From contig JALGPY010000008.1 in NCBI GenBank assembly GCA_023055425.1, positions 23,905,359 to 23,969,358 of the forward strand: a stretch of DNA of 64,000 bases. Direction: 5' to 3'. The DNA comes from Linanthus parryae. Its lineage: Eukaryota; Streptophyta; Magnoliopsida; Ericales; Polemoniaceae. Positions 10,151 through 20,974 of the stretch are shown here, one piece after another (position 1 is the first letter of the stretch; each line of letters begins with the position of its first letter). The notes under the pieces are model-generated. The model made no database searches and was not told the DNA's origin. It saw only the letters and a list, made by a program, of their open reading frames with translations. A program made the position numbers and the translations under genes.

Positions 10151-10474
10151 TTACATTTTTTTGGGTTTCTTGGGATTGCGAGGCCAGAGCTCCGGATCTT
10201 CTTCTTCACTGCTGTCGTCGTCTCTGTTTCTTTTCTTCGGCGTCCATGGCGGCCAATCCACGGAGTCGTCATCATCTTCTTCGTCTTCATCGTCACTGTA
10301 CTGAGTAGTTTCAGAGTCCCTTTTTGCCCGGAAATTGGATTGATCAAGGTCAGTTTCTTCACTGTCCTCTTCACTGTCTTCCTCAGTGTCTTCATCCTCT
10401 TCCTCGTCCTCGGACCTTTCAGTATCCTCCTCCTTGTCGCTGTCCCACTCCTTTGGTATCTTCTTCTTTGCCAT
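10151..10474 (-). CDS. Small highly acidic protein encoded within the MULE
   Basis: The open frame has 107 codons, starting at ATG 10472-10474 after MAKKKIPKEWDSD. About 40% of residues are Asp or Glu, in long runs (EEDEDTEEDSEEDSEE; DDEDEEDDDD), followed by a basic tail ending NPKKPKKM. Such composition suggests a nuclear acidic protein (histone or basic-protein binding, or a chaperone), but no domain is recognisable. It lies on the same strand as and about 500 bp downstream of the transposase, inside the same pair of terminal repeats. I infer it may be a second element-encoded gene, as some MULEs carry an extra ORF. It could instead be a captured host fragment or a chance low-complexity frame. 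TA-rich sequence with four 'tgtttatttatg' repeats separates it from the transposase. Confidence 0.5.
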   Translation of the reverse strand: MAKKKIPKEWDSDKEEDTERSEDEEEDEDTEEDSEEDSEETDLDQSNFRAKRDSETTQYSDDEDEEDDDDSVDWPPWTPKKRNRDDDSSEEEDPELWPRNPKKPKKM

Positions 10475-10977
10475 TTCAGAATGTGTCTAAGTTTTGGAGA
10501 GAAGAGTGGCTTTTGTAGTGCTTCCTGGGTAGATGAAGAGACGGAGAGAGATTTTGGTTCATGTGCCGGGTATAATTATATTTTCTAGAAAACATGCATG
10601 TATGTTTTCTAGAATGTTTGTAATAATAACATTGTTGAAATACGTAACAGTTTTTTGTAAGAAATGCATATTCATATTAAATAAATTTAAAAAAGAAATT
10701 GTTTATTTATGTTTTAAAATGCAGATTCATATTAAAAAACACAAGAATTGATCGAAATAAAAGATATATTGTTTATTTATGTATTAAAATGCATATTCAT
10801 ATTAAAAAACACAAGAAAAAGATATATTGTTTATTTATGTAATAAAATGCATATTCAAATTAAAAAACACAATAATTGATCGAAACAACAGATATATTGT
10901 TTGCGCAATCATCATAAGAGGTTGCGAACTAATAATTACATTACAAAGAACGAAGAACAACGGCTTCTATCACAACA

Positions 10978-13457
10978 TTAATTTTTCAATTGAGGGCAAA
11001 TCTTTCTGGTGTGCCCTTTTACATGGCAATGGCTACATCCGTACGTTCCCGTTCCTCGCTTTTTTTCACGAACGGTTTCGACCATTGGCTTGTGTCTTTT
11101 CTCCTTGTCCCTCCCAACTGTTACAACTTTCTTCGGTGGAAGTGGGCGAATGTTTCTTATGTGTGCAGGTACTTCGCTTGTGATTTCGCTGGTCCACGTT
11201 GCTGGGTTGGGAGGAGTCTTAATTGTACCTGCATAAGCCAGATTGTAGTTTTCCAGTGAATAGAACCTGCTGGTGTGGTCGTACATGACCTTCATATCAT
11301 GGTCGGCATTGTAACGGCCAAGTTTTCTGAGTTCTTTTGCACAAGCACACGCATGTACACACGGGAACCACATCTGTTGGTATTTGCCGCACGTGCAGGT
11401 TCCGAGGCAATGTCCAGGTTTGAATTCCACGATATGAGTTTTCAGATGATTACCGCGGACTTCATACAGAGACTCTGAAATTGGTCGCACGCAAAAATCT
11501 ATACACTTTATAGAACGACTCAACATTCTTTTCTCCATTTTCGCAGTCAGGTAGGTGTTGCCCATGTCAAAGCCGAGGTTTCGTTTTTTAAGGTGCCACT
11601 CGCTCTGATGATCGCATATTTGGGAGAACATTGTAAGAGCTTTGTCAGACCTGGTCGGCAGCAGGCACGAGTTAATGGACTCAGCATAGTTGGATGTAAG
11701 CATCTCAAACCGTTCTGTTTTACAATGGGACCTTGCCCATTTCTCTAGACCGGCATCCCGGAAGTAACGTTCGACGGTCTTGTCGTTAACGCTGTTTACT
11801 TTGTCGCACTCAATACCCATGTCTATCAGATGTGACTCACACGCGTCCTTATCAAATGTGTAGGCCGCACTGTGGTAATGAGACACCCACTTTTGTGTAT
11901 TGTAATGCTTCAGAGCGTTCATTTTCAAATGGTAATAGCAGTGGACGTGGTTGGATAAGGGGTACACGGCCTTGACTGAATTGATGATAGCCTGGTGCCG
12001 ATCTGAAACGAATGTCAACTCGTCATGATCCTGGACAATTGACCTCAGTTTGTTTAAGAACCAAGTCCATGCAGGGGTGTTTTCCTTTTCCACTAGTCCC
12101 CATACAATGGGATAGCACTGTTTCTGGCTATCAACCATTGTGCATACGACCAATTGCAGGGGTTCCTTCTTCATGTGCGACATGTCGATGACAATTACTG
12201 GTCGCATATACGGTATCCCCTGAATTTGTGCCCCGAACGCAAGGAAACAGTACAAGAAAACACCACCTTCGTCCACTCCCATATCCCATTTAGTACCGGG
12301 GCTCAGAATTTCACATAATGACATGAACACGGGAAGATCAGCGTAATTTTGAGCACGAGTACCCTGGATCATCTGTTTGGCCCTTTGACGTGCATACCAT
12401 GCCGGCCAGTACGATATTCTACTTCCCATTTTTAAGGCGATGTTCTGTACTTCATTGATTGTGGGTGCCTTTTTTGATTGGCCCATCATTCCCAGCAATT
12501 CCTGCACGATCACTTCGCTATTAATGTTACGGTGCTTCCCATCTACGCTGCATGCCGTACATGTATGAATGGGGTTATGTTTCTTCACCTGGTAGTGCAC
12601 GGAATCTTTTTGCTTGTAAGCCCCAAGCATCCATTTGCATTCCCGATTCAATCACTGCAGTATAATACGAGTCTGGTCTCGCTTATATACGTAAAAAGTC
12701 CATCTCTTCAAACCTGCAACCGTTCTGATATGGTGGGACAACGCCCTCCCAGTATACAAACCTTTCATCTCTATTTCCAGACCGTCTAGCCTTCCAACAC
12801 CAGTCTGTCCACGACTCTCTGTACAATCTACCGCAACAGTTGCCAATGCAAGATTATTTTGCCCCATTGTCTCATTAGTGGCAACCATAACTTTGTCAGC
12901 TAATTGCACAATGTCGTTACAGTGAACCGGAGACGGAGTGAGATCCATTGCGTTATATGCTACCCTGTCTTCGTCACGATCCTCGGCGAGTATCTCTATA
13001 CCCTGAAAGTAATCCTCGCGGTATGTAAGGGGGGGGGGCTCAAAGGAACCAACTGATTGTTAGGGGTTTCAGTTTGATCCATCACATCCTCGTCAGCAAC
13101 ATCAGCATTAATGTATGGTTGATCCACCAAATCCTTTAACGTGACGTACATGGTTACAATATATCCCTTTTCCGTAGTATCAAAGATATCTTTGATTTCT
13201 AAATCTTTAGTGAGGATATTAGGCTCGATCAGGTTAGCATCTGGAAATTGGAAATGATAACATAAGACAACCTTTTTGGTAGGCGGACAATCTGTATCCA
13301 TTCTGACCGAAACTTCGTGCTCCAAAGATTCCACGGTAATGCTTTGAATTATCTTGAAAACTGCATTCTTCACTGCATGACCTATGTATATGTGTCTACC
13401 TTCGGCACGCGTCCATTCACCATTCCAAACAGCACGGAACATCAATTTTCTCACCAT
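10978..13457 (-). pseudogene. MULE transposase (MuDR family) with one stop and one frameshift
   Basis: Three collinear pieces encode a MuDR-type transposase. The N-terminal piece (13457 to about 13038, starting MVRKLMFRAVW) is the usual MULE N-terminal region. A run of ten G on the plus strand (13029-13038) shifts the frame. The next piece runs open to a TGA at 12652-12654. Beyond that stop, in the same frame, come 557 codons with the catalytic core: first Asp in VIVIDMSH (about 156 of this piece), second Asp in FVSDRHQA (about 217), the MULE-specific CxxH (CYYH, 238-241) and Glu in NYAESIN (about 324). A SWIM zinc finger (CTCGKYQQMWFPCVHAC) and a C-terminal CCHC knuckle (CSHCHVKGHTRKIC) follow. 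With only two lesions, one in a homopolymer, this copy decayed recently, or one lesion is an assembly error. Confidence 0.88.
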
Positions 13458-13471
13458 TTCTACATGTCAAG

Positions 13472-13606
13472 AGAGAGAATGATTTTAGGGTTTAGGGTTC
13501 GGATAGTAGAAAGAGAGAGAATGATTTTAGGGTTTAGGGTTCGGATAGTAGAAAAAGAGAGAACGATTTTAGGGTTTGGATGAAATTAGGGTTTGGTCAA
13601 ACAAAG
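13472..13606. repeat. 42-bp tandem repeat with TTTAGGG motifs
   Basis: About 2.5 copies of a 42-bp unit (gagagaatgattttagggtt...cggatagtagaaa) lie immediately upstream of the transposase start. The repeated TTTAGGG looks telomere-like but is embedded in a longer unit. It may be part of the element's promoter region; similar motifs occur at 14578-14595 and 20635-20700. Confidence 0.8.
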
Positions 13607-13705
13607 AAAAAAGTTTTCTCTCACCATATGATGGGTAACAGAATTTCTGTACTTTTTTCAGGAAGGAGAGGGACCACCACCAGCTCAGACAACATATTTA
13701 TTTTA

Positions 13706-13882
13706 ATAATGGGACGAGGAAACGCTCGTCCCAGTATTTCCGATAATGAGACGAGTAAATGCTCGTCCTAGTATTCCCAACTGGGACGAGAGAATACTCG
13801 TCCCTGTATTTACAACTGGGACGAGAGAATGTTCGTCCCTGTATTTACAACTGGGACGAGAGTATACTCGTCCCAGTCTTAG
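13706..13882. repeat. Array of 'GGGACGAG-N-CTCGTCCC' palindromes, 35-bp period
   Basis: At least five short palindromes of the form gggacgag + 6 to 8 bases + ctcgtccc follow one another. The last three (aactgggacgag starting 13779, 13814 and 13849) have an exact 35-bp spacing. The same motif recurs at 14645-14760 and in the foldback at 9908-10028, so it brackets the transposase gene. Repeated subterminal motifs of this type are typical transposase-binding sites in DNA transposons. That role is inferred. Confidence 0.8.
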
Positions 13883-13975
13883 GTGTACAATCTTAGGGTT
13901 TACTTAAAATGCTTGGATGTTCTATGATTTAGGGATTCATGTTTAGTATTATTTAATAACACTTTAAGTAGCCAT

Positions 13976-14545
13976 AGGAATGATAATTAGTTGGTTCTAG
14001 TGTTTAGATGATACTTAGTTGGTTTAATGGTATGTATAAGGTTTATGCATTACATGATTAACATATGATGAGTGTATGATTTTGAGTTTATAGTTTAGAT
14101 TACATGATTATTAATGTTTAGGACTTACAATTAACATCTTTAGTGGCTATAGGAATGATACTTAGTTGATTATAGTGTTTAGTGTCTACAAATGTAGGAT
14201 TTTGGGAGGATGTTAGTTCGTTTAATGGTATGTATAAGGTTTAGGCATTACATGATTAAGATATGATGATTGTAGGATTTTGAGTTTATAGTTTAGATTA
14301 CATGATTATATGGTTTAGGACTTACAATTAACATCTTTAGTGTCTATAGGAATGATACTTAGTTGGTTATAGTGTTTAGTGTCTACACATGTAGGATTTT
14401 GGGAGGATGTTAGTTGGTTTAATGGTATGTATAAGGTTTAGGCATTACATGATTAAGATATGATGATTGTAGGATTTTGGAGTTTATAGTTTAGATTACA
14501 TGATTATATGGTTTAGGACTTACAATTTACATTTTTAATATTGAA
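13976..14545. repeat. Degenerate tandem repeat, about 197 bp per unit
   Basis: Three copies of an AT-rich unit (aggaatgata[c/a]ttagttg...ttaatggtatgtataaggttta...tacatgattatatggtttaggactt) start near 13976, 14151 and 14348. The first is shortened to 175 bp. Non-coding; it lies in the 5' half of the MULE, upstream of the transposase. Confidence 0.8.
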
Positions 14546-14577
14546 TACCATTTTTTCATGATAAGAGAGGATTTCAG

Positions 14578-15328
14578 GGTTTAGGGTTTAGGGTATGCTC
14601 GTCTCTGTCGTCCCTGTCTTGTCATCTTTGGGTATCGTACTCGTACGAGTCTATCACACCCCAGACTGGGACGAGAGATTACTCGTCCCACGAGTCTATC
14701 AAATGCCAGACCAGGACGAGTCCTCGTATGTGACAGACGAGAGATTTCTCGTCCCAGTTTGGCAGGCCTTGCTCTTCCCAGTTGTGCATGGGGAAGACTG
14801 GTACGAGCATAGTTCACGTCTCAGTCTCAGTCTTATAAGAAGACAGAGACGATGAATATACTCGTCCCAGTCTCTCCACATACAACAACACACATCAAAC
14901 CAATAATAATGAAGAACAGAGCAGAAATATAACGAACGTAACCTACATTTTAGAGTAATGTGATGAACATATTGGAAGGATGAAAGTAAATAAATGAGAA
15001 TACCATACATTTCAGAGTACTGTGATCAACATATAATAAGGACAAACATACAGAGATGAGAGTTTAAGTTTTTACCGTAGCTGAAGAACAAAAGTGAGGA
15101 AAGAGAGAGACTTGTACAGACAAATGGGATACTTCTATGGGAGAACTGGAGCCAATGAGAGTGACAAATGAGCCATATTCTTGAAGAGTTTAAGGTATAC
15201 ATTCATAAAGTTTACAGTTGGAGTAAACTCAACTGTACTTGGTAGGTTGAGGTAGATAGAAACAATTCAATGTTGGAGAGAGAGAGTACGCGTTTTTAGG
15301 GTTTGTTTTTATAGTCATTTAACTATTG
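14578..15328. other. MULE interior: palindromes and short repeats, no gene
   Basis: At 14640-14870 are several further GACGAG/CTCGTC palindromes interspersed with 'cacgagtctatcaaatgccagac'-like repeats. At about 14939 and 15000 a 35-base segment (tacatttNagagtaNtgtgatNaacata) is repeated. No open frame with recognisable content. Confidence 0.6.
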
Positions 15329-15425
15329 TGTTTGGAGACGAGAGAGAGAGAGAGATGGATACGAGAGAGAGAGTTGGAGACGAGATTGGAGACGAGAGAG
15401 AGAGTTGGAGACGAGAGACGGTTGG

Positions 15426-18400
15426 TGCAACAACCCCCTTATCCGGCTCGGACAAGACCGGGAGGGCGATGCTAAAAGTAACGGCGGAAATCAAAAATAT
15501 AACATCTCACTTATTTATTACATAACATTAAGCATCCAAAAAGTCATTAGACAATACATAAGTCTTTCCATAATCACTACATAAGGTGAGCTAGCCAACT
15601 ACATCACTACTCGTGCTGAAAACCGTCTACGTGAGTCCCGTACCCTGCTATGCCATAGTCCTCAGCTCCTAAGCCTGCGGTGGGAAGGAAACAGGAACCG
15701 CAGTTTCAAAGTCAGTACGAAAGACTGAGTAAGCGACACCCAAGCATGTAAAACAGATGAAGAATGAATATCTTTTTATTTGCAATAACTCATAACAGGA
15801 GATGAATAACAGGAATAAAATAAATTCTCTGAAACAAAAGCTCGACTGAAACTTCTCTTCTTCATTAAACTTCTTTCTTTTTTATAACATCCAAAACTCA
15901 GAAAAATGCTGTATTATTGTTCTGTGTTGATACGGGGAAGATCTACTATACTATCACTAGCAGCCATGACCTTAAGTGCCGGCACCCCCCTAAGACTCCT
16001 CGCGGCCAGAGAGGTGAGTACATGGAGCGACCCGGCAGGTTGCGACCGGGTTAAAATAAGCGGGTCGAGAGGACAAAGCCAACACGACCAATCTAGATAA
16101 AAGAAATCACAACGATCCCCGCACAACTCTTTCCACTTTAATTAATTATGCATTAATGTTATTCGTGTGACAGTAATAAACAGAGCAATTTCTGAAAATA
16201 TAAGAACGTCACAATTTAACATGAAAATAAACAATAAATATTTTGAGACGAATATAAAAGTTAAAACGAGACACGAAATGAACTAGGCTCGCAAGACTTG
16301 GCATGTTCACTTACCTTACTTTCCGTAGCAAAAGCACGTCCTAGCGGTGGCTCGGGCCTACCAAGACGTCACCTACAAATCGTGTCTTCTACATCAACAA
16401 ATATTCAAACAAAATGCTATAAGTCTTAAAGAGTATTTATATCAACTTAAACCCCACTATTTATATTTCTATCGTTTTATTATCCACTTATAATTTCCTA
16501 GAAATAAAACAACTCATCTATTTTTAAAAAACTATTATTATTATTAAAAGTGATTAATTAGATTAATAAAATTATGAGCTAAAGAAATTATACTTAAGAA
16601 TTAATTTGAATTATAATGACAAAGTGATTCTCGACTATTATGTTTTTAAGTAAAACTACACACGACACTATAATATTTAGGAAGTCTAATTTTACAAGTT
16701 TAATAAGCAACTTTTGTAGACTAAGTGATTAAACAATATTTAATAAAAACTTTTTACAAAAACGTTTCTATTTTAGTTTCAAACAACTTGTTTACTATTT
16801 CTTTAACCGAATAAATTTTCCGAGACAAAAGCTACTATTTTTAGATATCATCTTTAAACCCAAAATTATTATTATTATTATTGGTATTATTATTATTAAT
16901 ATTTTTTAACTAAAAGTGTGATTTAATTATATAAACTCTAATTTGTAAATAAAAATCAACAAATACTCTAAAACAGTTATATTAAATGACACTAGTCACC
17001 CTATAGTTTCTGAAAATACCAAACAGTCCCCCTGTAACATGTTAAAACATTTCTGAAAATTACACTTTGACCCCCCTTTTTCAAGAACAGCCCGTTTTAG
17101 CTCTTCTAATCGTGAATCTAGCTATCAACTTCTGGTTTTGATTATGTAGAATGACTAAACAGAGGGTATAGCACATACCTAGGCCAAAAATGGCCGGAAA
17201 CCGATGAGATATGCGTCGGGTCGAAGTCTCGAATCGGAGTCGCCGGACTTTGAAGCTCACCCGCCGGAAATAATGGCTTCTTGGCCGGTTCTGGGTCTGC
17301 TACTGTCCTAGTCGGGGCCTTAGGAGTCTAGTGGAAGCTCTGGAAGCGAGGGAGAGCTGTGGCGGAGCTTCGACCAAGTGGGTCGCCGGAATCAATGGTG
17401 GCGGCGGCGGCAGTGATGGCTTTTGTTGATGCTGCTGCTACTATCTGGTTTCTCCGACCCCTCCTGGGTTCTCAACCGAGTAAGAGAGGCTGAGAGAGAG
17501 AGGGACGAAGAGGAGAGAGAGGGAGGTGGTGAAGTGGGTCTTCTCGGTGGATGACCCGACGGGTGCACGACGGCTGTGGTGGCTCGGCTTCTCTCTGCTA
17601 GCAGCTGCTGCAGTGGTCTTCGAACAGAGAGGGAGTGAGAGTGAGAGGAAACAGAGGGTGAGAGGTGACGGGTTTGCTGGGTGGTGCTTGCTGCCGGAAA
17701 TAATGGCGGCAGTGGTGGAGGGTGGCTGCTGCCTCTCTTCCTCCGCTGCTGCTGTTGGCTCTCTGGTGGCAGATAGGTGGAGAGGGAGAGAGAGAGAGAG
17801 AGCTCAGTGGTGGTGGTGGGTTTTTGCTGAACAAAACAACAATGGTGGTGATGATGATGTTGACGGTGGTGAAGGTGGTGGTGTTGGAGGTGGCTGTCGT
17901 GTGTATGAGGGAGATGGTGCTGGTGAGGGCCTTATATAGGCAGGGGTACTTGGGGACCAAGCATGGAGGGTGGTGAGGTGGCAGGGAAGAGGCGGTGATG
18001 GAGTAGGGCGGTAGTGTGTGGCTTTGCCGTGAAGAAAACGAAGGAGGTGATGAACCTCCTGGAAACCAATTTTCAAATAATGAATTGATTATTGGAATTA
18101 CTTGAGTGTGGGAGAGGTACCATGTGTTAGGGTGATTGGGTGTAGGTGGAGCACTAGTCACTTGTGTGATTGGGTGTGACAATACTACGAACCCTTGCAG
18201 TGGTCGCACACGCGCTAAAATACTAAAATTAAGATTTGAGAAACGCTACGTATCAATTCTCGAATATTGTCTTAAAAGTTTTATTCTCTAAAATTTTACA
18301 CAAACATAACATAACTTGATATTATTTTGCAACTAAGATTTCGTTTTAGCCTTCTAAAATTAATTTACTATTGCTAATATAATGTTTTCTAAAATCTCAC

Positions 18401-18518
18401 AAAGATTTATTAGCTATAAAATCGGAAATAGTCTATCCAACTTTATTTTTCTCAGTTAATTTCTTATTTAAATTTTAAAATTACTATTTTACCCTTGCTA
18501 TCTAGACGGGGTATTACA
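15426..18518 (-). mobile_element. Solo LTR (about 3.1 kb) inserted in the MULE, 5-bp target duplication
   Basis: Read on the minus strand, the unit starts TGTAATACCCCGTC (18518) and ends GGGTTGTTGCA (15426), so it has the 5'-TG...CA-3' ends of an LTR. It is flanked by a perfect 5-bp direct repeat GTTGG (15421-15425 and 18519-18523) and splits a gagacgagagag minisatellite that continues on both sides. No gag or pol is present, so it is best explained as a solo LTR left by recombination, or a non-autonomous element. The interior holds a TATA-like box (17931-17938, minus) followed downstream by GC/CCGG-rich leader-like sequence. Open frames at 17526-18209 are low-complexity. Confidence 0.75.
17931..17938 (-). 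promoter_or_regulatory. Putative LTR TATA box
   Basis: On the minus strand the string TATATAAGG stands alone in a GC-rich stretch, about 580 bp from the 5' end of the solo LTR. It precedes a purine/pyrimidine-rich leader-like region. The position suits an LTR core promoter; no experimental mark is available from sequence. Confidence 0.45.
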
Positions 18519-18760
18519 GTTGGAGACGAGAGAGAGAGATGGAAAAGAGAGAGAGAGATGGAGACGAGAGGCAGATGGAGACGAGAGAGAGAGATGGAGA
18601 CGAGAGACAGATGGAGACGAGAGAGAGAGATGGAGACGAGAGGCAGATGGAGACGAGAGAGATGGAGACGAGAGACAGATGGAGACGAGAGAGAGAGATG
18701 GAGACGAGAGGCAGATGGAGACGAGAGAGAGAGAATGGAGACGAGAGAGACAGATGGCCC
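18519..18760. repeat. Minisatellite (GGAGACGAGAGAGAGAGAT)n
   Basis: Tandem units alternating 'agatggagacgagagagag' and 'agatggagacgagaggc' run to about 18755. The same repeat is found at 15329-15420 on the other side of the inserted solo LTR, so the array was one block before insertion. Open frames through it (METRERDGDERQ-like) are artefacts of the repeat. Confidence 0.9.
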
Positions 18761-19030
18761 CACTACGCTGCTAACAACCAGTGTTTAAAAAGGAGGGTAT
18801 TTTTCAAAGACCAATTCACCCGAATGCATTTTTCTAAGACCAATTCACAGACTGGTATATTTCCAGGTTGTGGTGAACCAAATCTTCCCAAACGAACCAA
18901 CTCGTCTCCGACGAACTAACCCGCCTCTGAACATTTGGTTCGTCCCGGACAATTTGGCTCGTCTGGGTTTGTCTATTTTTAAAAGCAAGGAGTTACTATA
19001 TTAAATATTTACATTACCATTAACATATAT

Positions 19031-19105
19031 GGCTTAGTGGTTGAGTTGGTTAGTTCAATTGCTTATTTCTAAGAGGTTGTGAGTGTGGGTTCAAGTCTTG
19101 TTTGC
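19031..19105 (+). repeat. tRNA-like module 1
   Basis: The sequence ggcttagtggttgagttgg resembles an A box and D arm; gggttcaagtcttg, about 45 bases on, resembles a B box. The acceptor ends do not pair, so it is not a functional tRNA gene. It matches two reversed modules at 19388-19464 and 20898-20974. Confidence 0.55.
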
Positions 19106-19387
19106 AATGGTTTTCTTGCCAATTTTTTTATTATTGATAAAATAGTGTACCAAATCTTCCTAGACGAACCAACTTGTCCCGGACGAATCCTGAATGATTT
19201 TGTTCGTCACAATTTTCTTTAAAAAAAAGATGGTTACATTTTTCTTCAATTTGTAGATATACTTAACATTTTTTGTTTGATTTTTCAATTGGTACATATA
19301 CTTAACATATTTTGTTTGAAGGGGGTGAGAAAAAATACAAATATAGGAAATATTTTATCACTAATAAAAAAATCAGAAAAAAAATAT

Positions 19388-19464
19388 GTTGCTAGCAAGA
19401 ATTGAACCCACAACCTCTTATGTGATAATCAAGTCAACCAACTAACTCAACCACTAAGACTATA
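19388..19464 (-). repeat. tRNA-like module 2 (reverse orientation)
   Basis: Reverse complement reads cttagtggttgagttagttgg ... aagaggttgtgggttcaattcttgctagc. It has A-box and B-box-like parts in the same order and spacing as module 1, in opposite orientation. Confidence 0.55.
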
Positions 19465-19659
19465 GTGTTAACTACAACGCAGATATTTAGTATCTTAACT
19501 CTTTGCTTATGTATCTACCAATTGAATTAATAAAAAAAATATGCATATGTGATGTTATTGATGTTCTCATTTAATTAAATTTATAAGACATATTTATCAA
19601 AATATGCATAATGTATTTTGTGCGCGCGCGCACACACACACAGTAAAACGTGCGGTAAT

Positions 19660-20510
19660 TAGTGAAGATTGATAGTCCGGTTGCGTAGTGAGTCACAATT
19701 GATAGTCTATTTTGACTAATTAGTTGTTCGATTGAGTTTATTAGTCAAGAACGATAGTTCGATTTGATTAATTACTAGTTCGATTGAGTTTATTACTGAA
19801 GATTGATGGTTCGATTGAGTGGCGAATCACAATTGATAGTCTTACTTGATCACAAAGTATTTCGATTGAGTTTATTAGTGAAGATTGATAGTCCGGTTGA
19901 GTAGCGAGTCACAATTGATAGGTGGTCCGATTGAGTGGTGAGTTTCAAATGATAGTCCGAATTGATCATTTAGTAGTTTAATTCAGTTCATTAGTGAAGA
20001 TCGATGGTCCAATTGAGTGGTGAGTCTCAGGTGATAGTCCAATTTGATCAAGTAGTAGTTCGATTGAGTTCATTAGTAGAGATCAGTGGTCCTATTGAGT
20101 GGCGAGTTTCAACTGATAGTCCGAATTGATCACTTAGTAGTTTAATTCCGTTCATTACTGAAGATCGATGGTCCAATTGAGTTGTGAGTCTCAACTGATA
20201 GTCCAATTTGATCAAGTAGTAGTTCGAGAGTTCATTAGTAAAGATCAATGGTCCGATTGAGTGTCGAGTTTCAACTGATAGTCCGAATTGATCACTTCGT
20301 AGTTCGATTAAGTTCAATAGTAAATATTGATGGTACGATTGAGTGGTGAGTCTCAAATGATAGTCCGATTTAATCAATCAGTAGTTCGATTGAATGGTCC
20401 GATTGTGTGGTGAGTCACAAGTAGTAGTCTGATTTGATTAAGTAATAGTTCGATTGAGTTTATTGGTGAAGCCCGATAATCCGATTGAATGGTGAGTCAC
20501 AATTGAAAGT
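19660..20510. repeat. 82-bp degenerate tandem array
   Basis: About ten copies of a unit of roughly 80-84 bp. The sub-motif gatcgatggtcc.attgagtgg recurs near 19999, 20081, 20163 and 20243, and each copy contains 'gatagtccgaattgatca' and 'agtagttcgattgagtt'. The repetitive frame at 20048-20377 (minus) is a by-product. Non-coding, AT-rich. A short (GC)n(AC)n microsatellite lies just upstream at 19620-19642. Confidence 0.85.
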
Positions 20511-20897
20511 TCCATTTGTTCAATTAGAATTTATATTTTAAGATTACGTGATTTTGGGTTTAGTGTTTCGGGTTAAATGATTTAAAGGTTTAAGGATTTA
20601 CACCTAACCTTATTGAATAACATATTTGCATGATTTTAGGGTTTACACTTACGATTTAGGGTTTAGCGTTTTGGATTACATGATTTTAGGGTTTAGGGTT
20701 TAGAATGTCAGACGAGTAATTATTTTAAAAAAATTGTGTAAAGAAGAAAAATAGATAAGAAAAATGGAGAAGAAAAATGGAGAAGAAAGTTGTTTAAAAA
20801 ACAATTTCATGTGTAAAGAAGAAGTTGACAAAAAAAAAGTTGACAAAATTTGTAAAGAAGAAAAAGGAGAAGAAAAGTTGTTAAAACAATTATAACA

Positions 20898-20974
20898 ACG
20901 CTAGCAAGAGTCAAACTTGCTACCCACTGAGCAACTAACAGTTTCACTAACCAACTCAGCCACTAAGCCAGTTG
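20898..20974 (-). repeat. tRNA-like module 3 (reverse orientation)
   Basis: Reverse complement reads ggcttagtggctgagttggttag ... gcaagtttgactcttgctagc. The A-box part is well kept and the B box degenerate. It shares the 'cttgctagc' 3' end with module 2. Confidence 0.5.

Larger units (their letters stand above)
9730..18820. mobile_element. Mutator-like (MULE) transposon with 26-bp terminal inverted repeats
   Basis: A perfect 26-bp inverted pair marks the probable ends: 9730-9755 starts ggtgaattggtctttg and ends ataccc, and 18795-18820 is its reverse complement. The 9.1-kb interior holds, on the minus strand, a MULE transposase (10978-13457) and a small acidic ORF (10151-10474). Foldback 'GACGAG...CTCGTC' repeats lie on both sides (9908-10028, 13706-13880, 14640-14870), together with a 197-bp tandem array and a later 3.1-kb LTR insertion (15426-18518). 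Flanking 9-bp sequences (tacccgtct and cgaatgcat) do not match, so the exact ends or a target duplication are unconfirmed. A second diverged copy of the 'gaccaattcac' motif just outside the right end leaves the boundary uncertain. Confidence 0.65.

Noticed and set aside
13472..13606. Telomere or interstitial telomere
   Set aside because: TTTAGGG occurs only once or twice per 42-bp unit, not as a pure heptamer run.
13706..13882. CRISPR-like array (regular repeats and spacing)
   Set aside because: The palindromes are in a plant MULE. The intervals are themselves repeated, not unique spacers, and no cas genes are present.
17526..18209. Long frames on both strands inside the solo LTR
   Set aside because: Low-complexity GGT/CCA repeats in an LTR; no conserved motif, and open in several frames because of composition.
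18464..18919. Overlapping Arg/Glu/Met-rich and Ser/Leu-rich frames on both strands
   Set aside because: Direct products of the gagacgagagagagat minisatellite.
19031..19105. Functional tRNA gene
   Set aside because: The A and B boxes are recognisable, but the acceptor stem does not pair and no plausible anticodon arm forms.
20048..20377. 109-codon minus-strand frame with internal repeats
   Set aside because: Translation of the 82-bp tandem array; it repeats with the DNA period and matches no protein family I recognise.
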